This document shows positions 1 through 7,146 of a stretch of 41,639 bases of DNA, piece after piece (the first letter of the stretch is position 1; the number at the start of each line of letters is the position of its first letter). The notes under the pieces are model-generated. The model was not told where the DNA came from. It worked only from the letters and a program-made list of their open reading frames with translations, and ran no database searches. The position numbers and the translations under genes were made by a program. Origin of the DNA: a virus. The stretch lies in the IMG/VR virus record IMGVR_UViG_3300032516_000062, positions 1 through 41,639 of that record, one strand, 5' to 3'.

Positions 1-29
1 CCTTGCCTCTGCCTTGTCACCACGTTGCC

Positions 30-194
30 TTATAGGCCGCGATTGTCTTCCCGGTGATACCGTCCTATCACTTGGCCGTAACTTAAGCCTACACGCCAAC
101 GTAGGGTCATCCTGAAACTGTCAATATCTTGGCATTCTGCTTGTGAAGAGAGGATTGGAGTAGGGTCAGGGATCTGACGTTCCACGTGGAACAT
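30..194 (-). CDS. Possible 54-residue protein starting at the parS-like palindrome
   Basis: An ATG at 194 opens a 54-residue frame ending with TAA at 30-32. Its first residues (MFHVER) are encoded by the CACGTG palindrome. The C-terminal half (GLSYGQVIGRYHR) looks protein-like and faintly resembles the end of GcrA-type DNA-binding domains, but this is a weak visual likeness. There is no good ribosome binding site. MFHVxx starts are a known side effect of parS sites being translated, so the frame may be fortuitous. Not assigned to a family. Confidence 0.3.
   Translation of the reverse strand: MFHVERQIPDPTPILSSQAECQDIDSFRMTLRWRVGLSYGQVIGRYHREDNRGL
179..192. promoter_or_regulatory. parS-like: parS-like ParB-binding palindrome
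   Basis: The perfect 14-bp palindrome GTTCCACGTGGAAC matches the core of bacterial chromosomal parS sites; from memory the Pseudomonas 16-mer is TGTTCCACGTGGAACA. One flanking base of that 16-mer also matches, giving 15 of 16. No second full copy was seen in the window, and no ParA or ParB was recognised. It could recruit host ParB, or serve as an operator for an unrelated protein. Confidence 0.6.
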
Positions 195-251
195 ACTCTG
201 TCAGCCTGTTGACATACCCTATAACTTCAATGCAGTCAACCGTTTAACTGG

Positions 252-268
252 CTCATAGAACCTATGAG
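252..268. repeat. Spaced inverted repeat
   Basis: CTCATAG and CTATGAG form a perfect 7-bp dyad around a 3-base spacer, and the last bases run into a GTAGGGT copy. This is the size of a typical repressor or initiator site. No binding protein can be named. Confidence 0.5.
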
Positions 269-526
269 TAGGGTATCTGCATGGATTGCATAGCCTCTCA
301 AAGCTGCAAGCATAGGCCAGCCCCTACCCTCACCCCACCGCTAGAGCGTGTACGTATCAGACCCCTCGCTCTATTTTCACTAATTTTTCACAAATTTTTA
401 CTGAAAACGGTCACAACTCATTGCTACTTGGTGGGTTAAGTGGGGTTTTGACGTATGCCACGCGCAAGCGGGCCACGGGGGGTATTAAGAACAAAAGATC
501 TTAGTACCATATAGCAGCGGGGGGGT

Positions 527-844
527 TCAGCGCCTCCAGCCAAACCGGGGCCTTCTAGACTCAAGCTTGAGGATTCTTTCATTGGCCTCACGTAAGTCTA
601 GTCTTAACTGTTGAATACCAGACTCCAGCTCCACGATTCTACGGGTTGAATCCACAGCGGGCATGGAGTCACCAGTGCGCCTATACTGGCCCGACTTGTT
701 CTCCTTGGCGAAGCGGCGGTCTCCATTGGGCTTCTTGGGAGTGGGTGGAGTAAATGAAGAACCGGGAACGGACCGGTAGGAACAATAGTTGTCCATGCAA
801 TACCGTATACAGTACAGTAATGGCTGGTCCATAAAGGATTTCAT
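527..844 (-). CDS. Hypothetical protein with C-terminal coiled coil
   Basis: A 105-residue protein, last in the leftward cluster. Its ATG overlaps the upstream stop as ATGA (841-844), which suggests translational coupling. The N-terminal third has several Cys and aromatic residues. The middle is basic and proline-rich. The last 40 residues (RRIVELESGIQQLRLDL onward) form a strong heptad pattern, so it probably oligomerises. I do not recognise the family. Confidence 0.7.
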   Translation of the reverse strand: MKSFMDQPLLYCIRYCMDNYCSYRSVPGSSFTPPTPKKPNGDRRFAKENKSGQYRRTGDSMPAVDSTRRIVELESGIQQLRLDLREANERILKLESRRPRFGWRR

Positions 845-1092
845 TTTTCCCTCAATCCCAGAACACGGGTTAGCAGTCTCGTCCCGAACACCGACCAGTA
901 CAGCTTGCGGATGAGGGCAAGGCGGGCTTCATGGTCATCATCCTCAAGTCCAAGGTCGTGAAGCTGGTCGCAGAGGGTATCCGTGAACTGGCGTTCCTTG
1001 TTCCGGTTCGCCTGTTCTACGGCGTCATAGTCCTCCGTATCCCGTTGGTGTTTCCAGCATTTGCATTCCACAAGACACCTCCTGTCCGGCAT
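841..1092 (-). CDS. Hypothetical protein, 83 residues
   Basis: A short charged protein with an N-terminal CLVECKCW cluster, then acidic helices and a C-terminal hydrophobic/basic helix (ALIRKLYWSVFGTRLL). The ATG at 1092 follows a clear GGGAGGAAG ribosome binding site, three bases after the upstream stop. It is coupled to the next gene by ATGA. The three N-terminal Cys residues might bind metal. No family recognised. Confidence 0.7.
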   Translation of the reverse strand: MPDRRCLVECKCWKHQRDTEDYDAVEQANRNKERQFTDTLCDQLHDLGLEDDDHEARLALIRKLYWSVFGTRLLTRVLGLREK

Positions 1093-1095
1093 GGG

Positions 1096-1311
1096 CTAGA
1101 CTTCCTCCCACCCTGCCTTCCGTAGTACCCTGACTTCATCCAAGGGTTTCCAGCTATCACTCTGCCCATCTCCCTTGCGACGCATGTCATTCCAAGTCCG
1201 TATCAGCCCCCACTTGTGACCTATCGCCGTCTGCAACCCTTCCTCGCCGATCCTTACCGTCACGCTGATGCCTTGCTTCTTGCTCTCCATGTAGATGGGA
1301 AACTCCATCAT
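1096..1311 (-). CDS. Hypothetical protein, 71 residues
   Basis: A small mixed alpha/beta-looking protein (SKKQGISVTVRIGEEG then TAIGHKWGLIRTWNDM). Its ATG lies in an ATGA overlap with the upstream gene at 1308-1311; a second Met follows at once. It ends three bases before the next start. No family recognised. Confidence 0.7.
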   Translation of the reverse strand: MMEFPIYMESKKQGISVTVRIGEEGLQTAIGHKWGLIRTWNDMRRKGDGQSDSWKPLDEVRVLRKAGWEEV

Positions 1312-1565
1312 TCCTCCTCAAGCATTCTATAGTAGATTTCTAGGTATCCTGCAGCATCTACGACGTTATCCCGTTTGTGGTCATGGACTTCCCTGACAAT
1401 CTTCAAGAGAACCATGCACAGGGCCACGTCGGCAGGTGACATCTCCCACCCCATAACCGCACTCCACAGCTTCGCCACCATCTCGAAGAGTTCCCTCGGG
1501 GGACCGTATTGATTCTGCCGTTCCCCATTCACCAGCGCATCAGCTTCAAGCAGTACAGACTTCAT
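1308..1565 (-). CDS. DUF6378-like phage protein
   Basis: An 85-residue protein starting at the ATG at 1565, which overlaps the upstream stop as ATGA (1562-1565). The frame is open further upstream, but that extension would lie inside the membrane-protein gene and is low quality. The sequence features NGERQNQYGPPRELFEMVAKLW and a later ALCMVLLKIVREVHDHKRDNVVDAAGY. This is the pattern of small phage proteins annotated as DUF6378, which look like all-helical MazG-type pyrophosphatases. The charged helix residues fit such a fold. The nucleotide-related role is inferred. Confidence 0.72.
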   Translation of the reverse strand: MKSVLLEADALVNGERQNQYGPPRELFEMVAKLWSAVMGWEMSPADVALCMVLLKIVREVHDHKRDNVVDAAGYLEIYYRMLEEE

Positions 1566-1762
1566 CCTAGATCCCCCCGCAAGAATGCCCAAGCGAGTGT
1601 ACCAACGATGAGGTTGAAGACTCCCATCACCCCAGTTGCGAAGAGTCCCAGAAACAGGTTGGTCCGGTATGCCGAGACCAAGAATGCAACCCCTGCCACC
1701 CCAATGAGAATGTAGCAAAAAAGAAAAAGACCTATCCAAAGTCTACCCCACGGGTCATTCAT
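1562..1762 (-). CDS. Small two-helix membrane protein
   Basis: A 66-residue protein, first gene of the leftward cluster. It has two long hydrophobic stretches, at about residues 7-30 and 36-60, joined by a short loop with an Arg. It therefore probably sits in the inner membrane as a hairpin. The start is preceded by an excellent AAAGGAGG site. Only 54 bp separate this start from the divergent gene at 1817. Function unknown; superinfection exclusion is a guess based on size. Confidence 0.72.
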   Translation of the reverse strand: MNDPWGRLWIGLFLFCYILIGVAGVAFLVSAYRTNLFLGLFATGVMGVFNLIVGTLAWAFLRGDLG

Positions 1763-1780
1763 TGCAGTGTTCCTCCTTTC

Positions 1781-1800
1781 GTGGTAGAGTATGCTACCAC
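1781..1800. promoter_or_regulatory. Palindromic operator-like site between divergent genes
   Basis: GTGGTAG and CTACCAC form a perfect 7-bp dyad around a 6-base loop. It sits between the starts of the divergent genes and four bases before the ribosome binding site of the RHH-like gene. Such placement is typical of an autoregulated operator. As RNA it could also fold and mask the ribosome binding site. Confidence 0.5.
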
Positions 1801-1816
1801 TTCAAAGGAGATGTCA

Positions 1817-2020
1817 ATGAAAATCGGAGAAATAGTTCCAGAAAGAGAAGTCGTCCAGGCAGAGAAGCGGTACGTAATTTCGGTGTCAGCCCTATCCCAC
1901 CAATGGCTCAAGGCGGAAGCAGAACGCAGGAACGTGACCTTGCAGCAGGTTACCGAAGAGTCCTTCTATGCCTACCGCAACATGGTCGAAGAGTCCATCG
2001 CCATCAAGGGAGAAGAGTAA
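1817..2020 (+). CDS. Ribbon-helix-helix-like DNA-binding protein
   Basis: A 67-residue protein. The ATG at 1817 is preferred because AAAGGAG ends six bases before it; the in-frame ATG at 1811 touches that site. The core has a beta-like strand (KRYVISVSA) followed by two helices (LSHQWLKAEAERR and TLQQVTEESFYAYRNM), as in small Arc/CopG/MetJ-type repressors. It stands first in the rightward block, directly after a palindrome, so self-repression or control of late genes is plausible. The fold is inferred from pattern only. Confidence 0.6.
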   Translation: MKIGEIVPEREVVQAEKRYVISVSALSHQWLKAEAERRNVTLQQVTEESFYAYRNMVEESIAIKGEE

Positions 2021-2025
2021 AAGAC

Positions 2026-2058
2026 TTGACATAGCAGACAATTAGGTAGAAAGTCTGC
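2026..2058 (+). promoter_or_regulatory. -35-like TTGACA and hairpin before terS
   Basis: A perfect TTGACA (2026-2031) lies just before a stem made by GCAGAC (2034-2039) and GTCTGC (2053-2058) around 13 bases. The -10 region is poor, so a promoter is uncertain. terS starts four bases after the stem and lacks a good ribosome binding site. The hairpin may therefore tune terS translation. Confidence 0.35.
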
Positions 2059-2061
2059 GAC

Positions 2062-2547
2062 ATGGGACGATCCAACCGATTGCCTGCCTTAGGCGGCCTG
2101 ACCGTTCTTGAGGACAGGTTCTGCACCTTTGTCGCCCAAGGACTATCCTTCTCCGAGTCAGGACGCAAGGCTGGATACTCCCATGACAACAACGTCGATA
2201 AACTTCTCGCCAACCCAGCTATCCTTCGGCAGATTGTCAATCGAATCAGAGAGTATAAGCGCGACGTGGGAGCTATCGAACTCCTCTCCAAGAGCAAGCA
2301 AAAACTCCACGCCTTGATGGACTCGGCAGACGAGAAGGTTGTCCTAGGAGCTGCCGCTTCGGTTCTTCGCACCTTCTCCGGGCCAGGACGTAAGACCCTC
2401 TTCGAGAAGGCAGTCGAGGAAGACCTCAAAACTACCGACCTGGCTGCCTTAGCCCGTAGTCTTCTCCCAAAAGACGCCATCATGGACGCTGAGATTATCG
2501 AGCCGAAGCAGTTGGTAGCCAGCGAAGGGGAAAAACCCAGTGACTGA
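2062..2547 (+). CDS. terS: Terminase small subunit
   Basis: A 161-residue protein that would recognise phage DNA and hand it to the large terminase. The N-terminal 45 residues contain a helix-turn-helix-like segment (FCTFVAQGLSFSESGRKAGYS) typical of TerS. Central helices (about 60-115) would form the oligomerisation core, and the acidic C-terminal tail would contact TerL. It overlaps terL by 8 bp. No strong ribosome binding site is seen. Position and domain order make the assignment firm although overall similarity was not computed. Confidence 0.85.
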   Translation: MGRSNRLPALGGLTVLEDRFCTFVAQGLSFSESGRKAGYSHDNNVDKLLANPAILRQIVNRIREYKRDVGAIELLSKSKQKLHALMDSADEKVVLGAAASVLRTFSGPGRKTLFEKAVEEDLKTTDLAALARSLLPKDAIMDAEIIEPKQLVASEGEKPSD

Positions 2548-4234
2548 AAGACCAAGGGTTACCGGGAAGATCAAGGTGGATGCCGAAAGGCTGATGATCT
2601 CATGGCTTCGGGACCTCTCTACCTGTACCGAAGAGGAAATACGATCTCGCTGGAAGGATCCCCAGAAGAGTGTCATCGACCGCCTGGAGAAACTTGCCAA
2701 TCCCCAAGGTGGTTTCGAGGCCAGGGTCAAGGGCCATAACCCCATCTACTTCCTCGCCGAACGGGTTTGGTTCGATAATGACCCCGCCTTGCTCTATGCC
2801 CCTCTTCACAAGGACATCCTCTGCAAGAACGTACTTGACTATGCTCTTAACCCTGGGGAGTTCCGGTCTCTGCTAATCCTCATCCAGCGATACTCCTACA
2901 AGTCCACCTTCATGCACGGTGTCGTCCCCATGTGGCTTCTCTTCCGTGGGAAGCACCTGCACAACAGGGATGAACGCATCGCCCTGGTTCACCACAAGGA
3001 AGAGATGGCCAGCCGTAACCTCGTCCGAATCAAGCTGAAATTCACCCAACACGAGTGGTTGAAGAAGAACTGGGCGGAGTTCTGCAAGGACGAGGACTTC
3101 GGGACCATGAAGAACTTCAACGCGCCTTGCAGGGTGCTGTCCTCGTATTCTTCGGAACCTTCGGTCAGTTCTGCTGGCCTGGGCTCCAGGCTTACTGGGT
3201 CTCACTTCTCATGGATGTTCTTCGACGATATCGTCACCGAGGAGCATATCGACTCCAAGACCATCCGGGATGACGCCTTTGCCTCCTACTCAGCTTCAAG
3301 ATTTATGCTGGATATGCCGGGAGGACGCGAAATCTGCAGTGGCACCCGTTACCATCCCAATGACCTCTGGGGGAAACTCCTCAAAGCCAACGTCGAAGGT
3401 CAACCGATCTACAAGTCGGTGGTTATTTCTTCCATCAGCGATTCCGATGACCTTTCATTTCCAACACGGCATACCAGGAAGTTTCTGGAAGACCTCCGGC
3501 AGGAGTACATCAGCCGGAACGGGAATGACGACTTGTGGTATCTTCAGATGCAGAATGAGCCCAAGGTGACCCGGCTTATTGCTGCCGACTGGTCATGGAT
3601 GAAGCATTGCACCAGGGAGGACGTTCCGTGGCAATCGTGGCGAGTCATCCTCGTGGACCCTGCCTGGAAAGGGACGGAAAACTCCGGAGAAGGCGACTGC
3701 GCCAGTATCCAGGTCTGGGCCTGCCACCGCGTCGGAAGTCTCATCAATTACTATCTGTTGGACGGTGTCCACAGCAACGAGTTGACCGAAAAGGCTGGCA
3801 TTGACCATATTTTCCGACTCATGCGACAGTATGGCATCAGCGACGTGGCGCCCGAGGAGCATGGCGGAAAGGGATTCAGTTCCCGGCTCCAGAATGAGGG
3901 AACTTCCAGGGGATGGTTCACCAACATCATTACCCTGAAGAATATCCGTAAGGAAAAATATGGGTTATCACGTATCGTCGGATGGCTGGGGACTCTGCAG
4001 TCAGGGCGGATCTGGCTCTGTAAGGAATGTGACCCAGATCTAAAGGAAGTTCTTGAGGAACAGGTTAGAGAGTATCCCCAGGTGGATCATGACGATGCCC
4101 TCGACTGTGCCGCCTACACCCAGGACCCTGGCATCACTGAAAGTTACGTTCCCAGGTTCAATGAGGACATGCACTCTCCTCCGTGGCAGAAGGAACCGGA
4201 ACCCATGAGGCGTACCCGCTACTGTCAACTATGA
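2540..4234 (+). CDS. terL: Terminase large subunit
   Basis: A 564-residue packaging motor ATPase and headful nuclease. A Walker-A-like RYSYKST is at about 117-123 and a Walker B WMFFDD at about 225-230. The nuclease domain shows VDPAWKG (Asp 373), the PEEHGG acidic pair (about 439-440) and HDDALD (about 517-522), which together make a complete RNase-H-type metal site. The start is GTG within the end of terS, with AAGGGG upstream. Length is normal for the family. The next genes are small and unknown, followed by head genes, as expected for this module. Confidence 0.95.
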   Translation: MTERPRVTGKIKVDAERLMISWLRDLSTCTEEEIRSRWKDPQKSVIDRLEKLANPQGGFEARVKGHNPIYFLAERVWFDNDPALLYAPLHKDILCKNVLDYALNPGEFRSLLILIQRYSYKSTFMHGVVPMWLLFRGKHLHNRDERIALVHHKEEMASRNLVRIKLKFTQHEWLKKNWAEFCKDEDFGTMKNFNAPCRVLSSYSSEPSVSSAGLGSRLTGSHFSWMFFDDIVTEEHIDSKTIRDDAFASYSASRFMLDMPGGREICSGTRYHPNDLWGKLLKANVEGQPIYKSVVISSISDSDDLSFPTRHTRKFLEDLRQEYISRNGNDDLWYLQMQNEPKVTRLIAADWSWMKHCTREDVPWQSWRVILVDPAWKGTENSGEGDCASIQVWACHRVGSLINYYLLDGVHSNELTEKAGIDHIFRLMRQYGISDVAPEEHGGKGFSSRLQNEGTSRGWFTNIITLKNIRKEKYGLSRIVGWLGTLQSGRIWLCKECDPDLKEVLEEQVREYPQVDHDDALDCAAYTQDPGITESYVPRFNEDMHSPPWQKEPEPMRRTRYCQL

Positions 4235-4279
4235 GGGGATTATGAGTTGTAGTCATACGTCCAACACGGAGTCACCAAA

Positions 4280-4468
4280 ATGAAAGATATGCATTTCTAC
4301 GTCGGTTTCGGCCTGGCCATCTTTGCTGTGGCCACCGGACTTGTCTATTTCGGGAAGATTTCCGGGGAGATCTATTCCAGTCTCGTTCAATGGGACGTGA
4401 TGAGTGTCTGCGGGGGAGGTGCCTTCTCCGCTCTTCGCAGACTCGGAGGTGGAGCCAATGGCAAGTAA
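4280..4468 (+). CDS. Small single-pass membrane protein
   Basis: A 62-residue protein with one hydrophobic helix at about residues 6-26 and a Gly-rich hydrophobic C-terminal part (SVCGGGAFSALRRLGGG). GGAG lies about ten bases before the ATG. It overlaps the next gene by 11 bp. It lies between terL and the head genes, where short membrane or virion proteins are often found. Function unknown. Confidence 0.65.
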   Translation: MKDMHFYVGFGLAIFAVATGLVYFGKISGEIYSSLVQWDVMSVCGGGAFSALRRLGGGANGK

Positions 4469-4625
4469 GAAGCCTCTCGGAATGAGAATGAAAGCATTCG
4501 GTGGTGGCAAGAGACAGCAAGGAATGTTCGGACCTGGGAAAATACGACAGGGATGGGGCGGAGGAAGAGCGATGGGTGGAATGATGCGTCCCAAGCCTCG
4601 CAAGATGGCCAAGAGACCCATGTAA
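4458..4625 (+). CDS. Basic Gly/Met-rich small protein
   Basis: A 55-residue, strongly basic protein rich in Lys, Arg, Gly and Met, with blocks such as KAFGGGKRQQG and MMRPKPRKMAKRPM. The ATG at 4458 is preferred over an upstream in-frame ATG because GGAGG and GGAG lie just before it. Its charge would suit binding to packaged DNA or RNA. No family recognised. Confidence 0.6.
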   Translation: MASKKPLGMRMKAFGGGKRQQGMFGPGKIRQGWGGGRAMGGMMRPKPRKMAKRPM

Positions 4626-4634
4626 GGGAAGACA

Positions 4635-4859
4635 ATGGCACAGAAAAATCCTCTGGAAATACGAAAACTTCTTGAGTCTAAACCGAAACCGGGAACCCCT
4701 GAGTTCAGCGATAGGGCCTTTTGGAGACGTGAACGACTCTTCAAAAACCCCATCACAATACCGTTGAAGAAACCTAGTAAGGCCAAGAGCAGAATCAGGC
4801 CGGACTTCAATATTTCTAGTCGCACGAAGCGTATTAACACGGTTCTTAAAGGAGACTAG
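4635..4859 (+). CDS. Basic hypothetical protein, 74 residues
   Basis: A basic, proline-containing protein (PLEIRKLLESKPKPGTPEF then LKKPSKAKSRIRPDF) that looks largely disordered. An AAGGGAAG site precedes the ATG. Together with the preceding basic gene it may be a nucleic-acid-binding virion component, but there is no direct evidence. Confidence 0.6.
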   Translation: MAQKNPLEIRKLLESKPKPGTPEFSDRAFWRRERLFKNPITIPLKKPSKAKSRIRPDFNISSRTKRINTVLKGD

Positions 4860-4865
4860 ATAGCA

Positions 4866-5771
4866 GTGAAGACAAAAGGGAAGAAGCATATTCTCCTTGC
4901 CATCCCCTGTGAAAGCAATGAAGTCCACGTCCCAGTGGCCAGCTTCGCAGTGGAAGCCATGCGGCAGAATGGAATCAAGGACTGCCCTTATGAGTTCTCC
5001 ATAGCCTTCCAGGTAGGCCGAAAACCCACGGAGTTTGCCAGGAACTGTCTTATCACCCAGGCTTACAACCGCAAGGACTGTGATGCTATCTGGTTTGTAG
5101 ACAGCGACATGGTTCCCTCAAAGAACAGTTTCGAACTACTGAACTGTAAGGATGATATCGTGGCGGGAATCGCCCCCATCCTTTCCAATCCACTCAGTAC
5201 GGAACCGTCCTTCACCTTCAATCTTTACAAGAGAGTCCAGAGCAACAACAATCTGGATTTCATCCCCATTGGACTCAATGGAGGCGTTCCCTTCAAGGTG
5301 GATGGTGCAGGGACGGCTTGTATGGTCATAGACCGCAAAGTCTTCTCCGACAAGAGACTCTGGCTTGGGAAGCCATCAGGCAAGGAGAAGATCATTCCCT
5401 TATTCAGATGGCCTCGGTCTATCACAGGAGAGACCCTGGGGACCGACGATCTGGACTTCTGCCGACGTGCCAGGGATCTTGGATACACTATTACCGTCAA
5501 TCCGAATATTATCTGGGGCCATCTCAAGGAAATGGACCTGATGTGGCCCATGGAAAAACTACGCACAGTGTTGATGCGCCCGCCTTCCAGCCTGATCACC
5601 ATGAACGAATGGAACGATCACGCTATCAGGGCCGGTCAGAACCCACACTATGTCTATCAAAACTGCAGCCCGTCTGGCGAGGCCACGGGGAATAGTTCCC
5701 AGGATGGCGTTAATCGCACCCACCGGAAACAGGTGACGGGAGTTTCCAAGGAAGGACAAGCCCATGCCTAG
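4866..5771 (+). CDS. GT-A fold glycosyltransferase-like protein, copy 1
   Basis: A 301-residue protein resembling family-2-like glycosyltransferases. The N-terminal KHILLAIPC strand is followed by IWFVDSDM, a DxD metal and nucleotide-sugar motif (Asp 79 and 81). Later come DDLDFCRRARDLGYTI and a WGHLKEMD segment, shared with the protein at 11323. The start is GTG at 4866 with AAAGGAG upstream. It overlaps the next gene by 8 bp. It may glycosylate virion proteins or host surface sugars; its place inside the head module favours a virion role, by inference. Donor and acceptor unknown. Confidence 0.75.
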   Translation: MKTKGKKHILLAIPCESNEVHVPVASFAVEAMRQNGIKDCPYEFSIAFQVGRKPTEFARNCLITQAYNRKDCDAIWFVDSDMVPSKNSFELLNCKDDIVAGIAPILSNPLSTEPSFTFNLYKRVQSNNNLDFIPIGLNGGVPFKVDGAGTACMVIDRKVFSDKRLWLGKPSGKEKIIPLFRWPRSITGETLGTDDLDFCRRARDLGYTITVNPNIIWGHLKEMDLMWPMEKLRTVLMRPPSSLITMNEWNDHAIRAGQNPHYVYQNCSPSGEATGNSSQDGVNRTHRKQVTGVSKEGQAHA

Positions 5772-6183
5772 AATTGTGAGACCTTATCCCCTCGATGCTC
5801 AGGCCAAGACTTCTGTGGCCACCATCGGAACAAATGCCGGTACCAATGTTTTGACCATGGGACTGGCGATGACCCCCCTGAGTCTGCACGGAAAGATTGA
5901 GAAGTGGTGGATTATCAATGGAACCCTCGGAACCGGAACAGGAACCATGACATGCTTCCTTACCGTCAGTGGAGGAACGTCGTCTACCAGACAGATCAGC
6001 TCAACCATTGTTGTAGACCCCGCAGGGGTTGCCGGAACCTATCAGGAAGGAGCTGGGTGGTCTTCTGGGATGTACGAGGTGGCTTATGGAGACCTACCCT
6101 TGGCCCTGTCCCTCTATAGCACCCAGGGAACTACCAATGGCAATGCTCCTGGACTTCTTGTCGGATGCGTCTGGAGGCTCTGA
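5764..6183 (+). CDS. Probable structural protein, beta-rich
   Basis: A 139-residue protein rich in Gly, Thr, Ser and Val with alternating patterns (GTGTGTMTCFLTVSGGTSS) typical of beta-sandwich virion or decoration proteins. It has no catalytic motif. It overlaps the glycosyltransferase-like gene by 8 bp and ends in a TGATG overlap with the next gene. It may decorate the head or serve as glycosylation acceptor; both are guesses. Confidence 0.6.
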   Translation: MPRIVRPYPLDAQAKTSVATIGTNAGTNVLTMGLAMTPLSLHGKIEKWWIINGTLGTGTGTMTCFLTVSGGTSSTRQISSTIVVDPAGVAGTYQEGAGWSSGMYEVAYGDLPLALSLYSTQGTTNGNAPGLLVGCVWRL

Positions 6184-6584
6184 TGGCACAGAATCCAGTC
6201 AAGTTCGGAACCTTTACTGCCACCACCAATGGAACGGTGGCCCTCACGACAGCTGCGTCAGGGTTTGGAGCCTTTCCGCCCAACAACCAGATCGCCGGTC
6301 ATGGGGCCAACGTCTGGTGTGAAATCACTTCCGTCGGTTCAGGTTCGGCTTGGGCCACCGGAAGCGGTTTCAAGTGGACTTCTCCCGGCGGAAATGCCCT
6401 GTCCATCGGTACCATCGGGGCTGTGACATCCACCACGAACTCGCAGATGCTGACTCTTGCCGCTGCCTTTGTGGATGCCACAAAACTGACCCATCCACCG
6501 ATTACTCACGTTCAGGTAACCGTACAGACCGCAGGGACAACGACTTCCTTAATCGGCGACCTGTACATCATTCCGGCGATCTGA
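6183..6584 (+). CDS. Probable structural protein, beta-rich
   Basis: A 133-residue protein, similar in composition to its upstream neighbour (many Thr, Ala, Gly, Val). The ATG at 6183 overlaps the upstream stop as TGATG and has GGAGG before it; an ATG 18 bases upstream is less likely. It ends in another TGATG overlap. A tandem pair of beta-rich proteins before the portal suggests head decoration or fibre-head proteins. Not assigned. Confidence 0.6.
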   Translation: MAQNPVKFGTFTATTNGTVALTTAASGFGAFPPNNQIAGHGANVWCEITSVGSGSAWATGSGFKWTSPGGNALSIGTIGAVTSTTNSQMLTLAAAFVDATKLTHPPITHVQVTVQTAGTTTSLIGDLYIIPAI

Positions 6585-7144
6585 TGGGACATTTCCAGAC
6601 CGACTGGACCGAAGGCTATAAGGAATCCTTCGAGAAGGCGGTTGGACTCTGCGAAAATCACGGATCGGCCCTTGAAATCGGATGTTTCGAGGGCCGGTCC
6701 ACTATCTTCTTCGCGGAGAAGTTTGATCATGTGGACGTAATCGACACCTTTAAGGGCTCCCCGGAAATCATCAACTCCGGTTACAACTGCGAAGAACTCT
6801 ATGAGACGTTCCATAAGAATACCCTAAAGCTGTCCAACAAGATTACCCCTCATGTTGGAATGAGCCATAACGTCATGTGCGGGATGGTAAGTCAGGGCAG
6901 AATGTTCGATTTCGTCTATGTGGATGGCAGTCATACCGCCATTGACTGCGCCACTGACACCCTTCTGTCCATCGGAATGCTCAACAAGGGTGGTGTCATC
7001 CTCATCGACGACTACCTGAACTGGATGGAATTGACTCCAGGGTCAAGAACCCATGATGCCGTTGACTTCATTATTCATGCTCTCCATGGGTCCAACATCG
7101 TCCTTCAGTACGTTGGGACACAAGTTGCTTTCAAGAAGGCATAA
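6584..7144 (+). CDS. Class I SAM-dependent methyltransferase
   Basis: A 186-residue protein starting in the TGATG overlap at 6582-6586. Motif I is ALEIGCFEGRS (about 29-39). An acidic residue at the end of strand 2 (VDVIDTF) would hold the ribose, and FDFVYVDGSH and GGVILIDDY match later strands of the Methyltransf_24 type. These enzymes often methylate sugars or small molecules. Placed among structural genes and near two glycosyltransferase-like genes, it may modify the transferred sugar; that link is inferred. Confidence 0.8.
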   Translation: MGHFQTDWTEGYKESFEKAVGLCENHGSALEIGCFEGRSTIFFAEKFDHVDVIDTFKGSPEIINSGYNCEELYETFHKNTLKLSNKITPHVGMSHNVMCGMVSQGRMFDFVYVDGSHTAIDCATDTLLSIGMLNKGGVILIDDYLNWMELTPGSRTHDAVDFIIHALHGSNIVLQYVGTQVAFKKA

Positions 7145-7146
7145 CA

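Larger units (their letters stand above)
1..526. other. Left-end repeat-rich, mostly non-coding control region
   Basis: No convincing large gene lies here; one doubtful 54-residue frame is listed separately. The stretch has three GTAGGGT copies (101-107, 160-166, 268-274) and a near match in the opposite sense at 216-221. It also has a parS-like palindrome (179-192), a spaced inverted repeat (252-268) and an AT-rich run around 370-405 with two spaced AATTTTT-type stretches. This mix of short repeats, dyads and AT-rich DNA resembles replication or partition control regions, but the role is inferred. It lies just downstream of the leftward cluster ending at 527 and would join the non-coding right end if the molecule is circular. 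Confidence 0.5.

Noticed and set aside
210-221. A TTGACA at about 210 as part of a promoter
   Set aside because: No -10 box at 16-18 bases.
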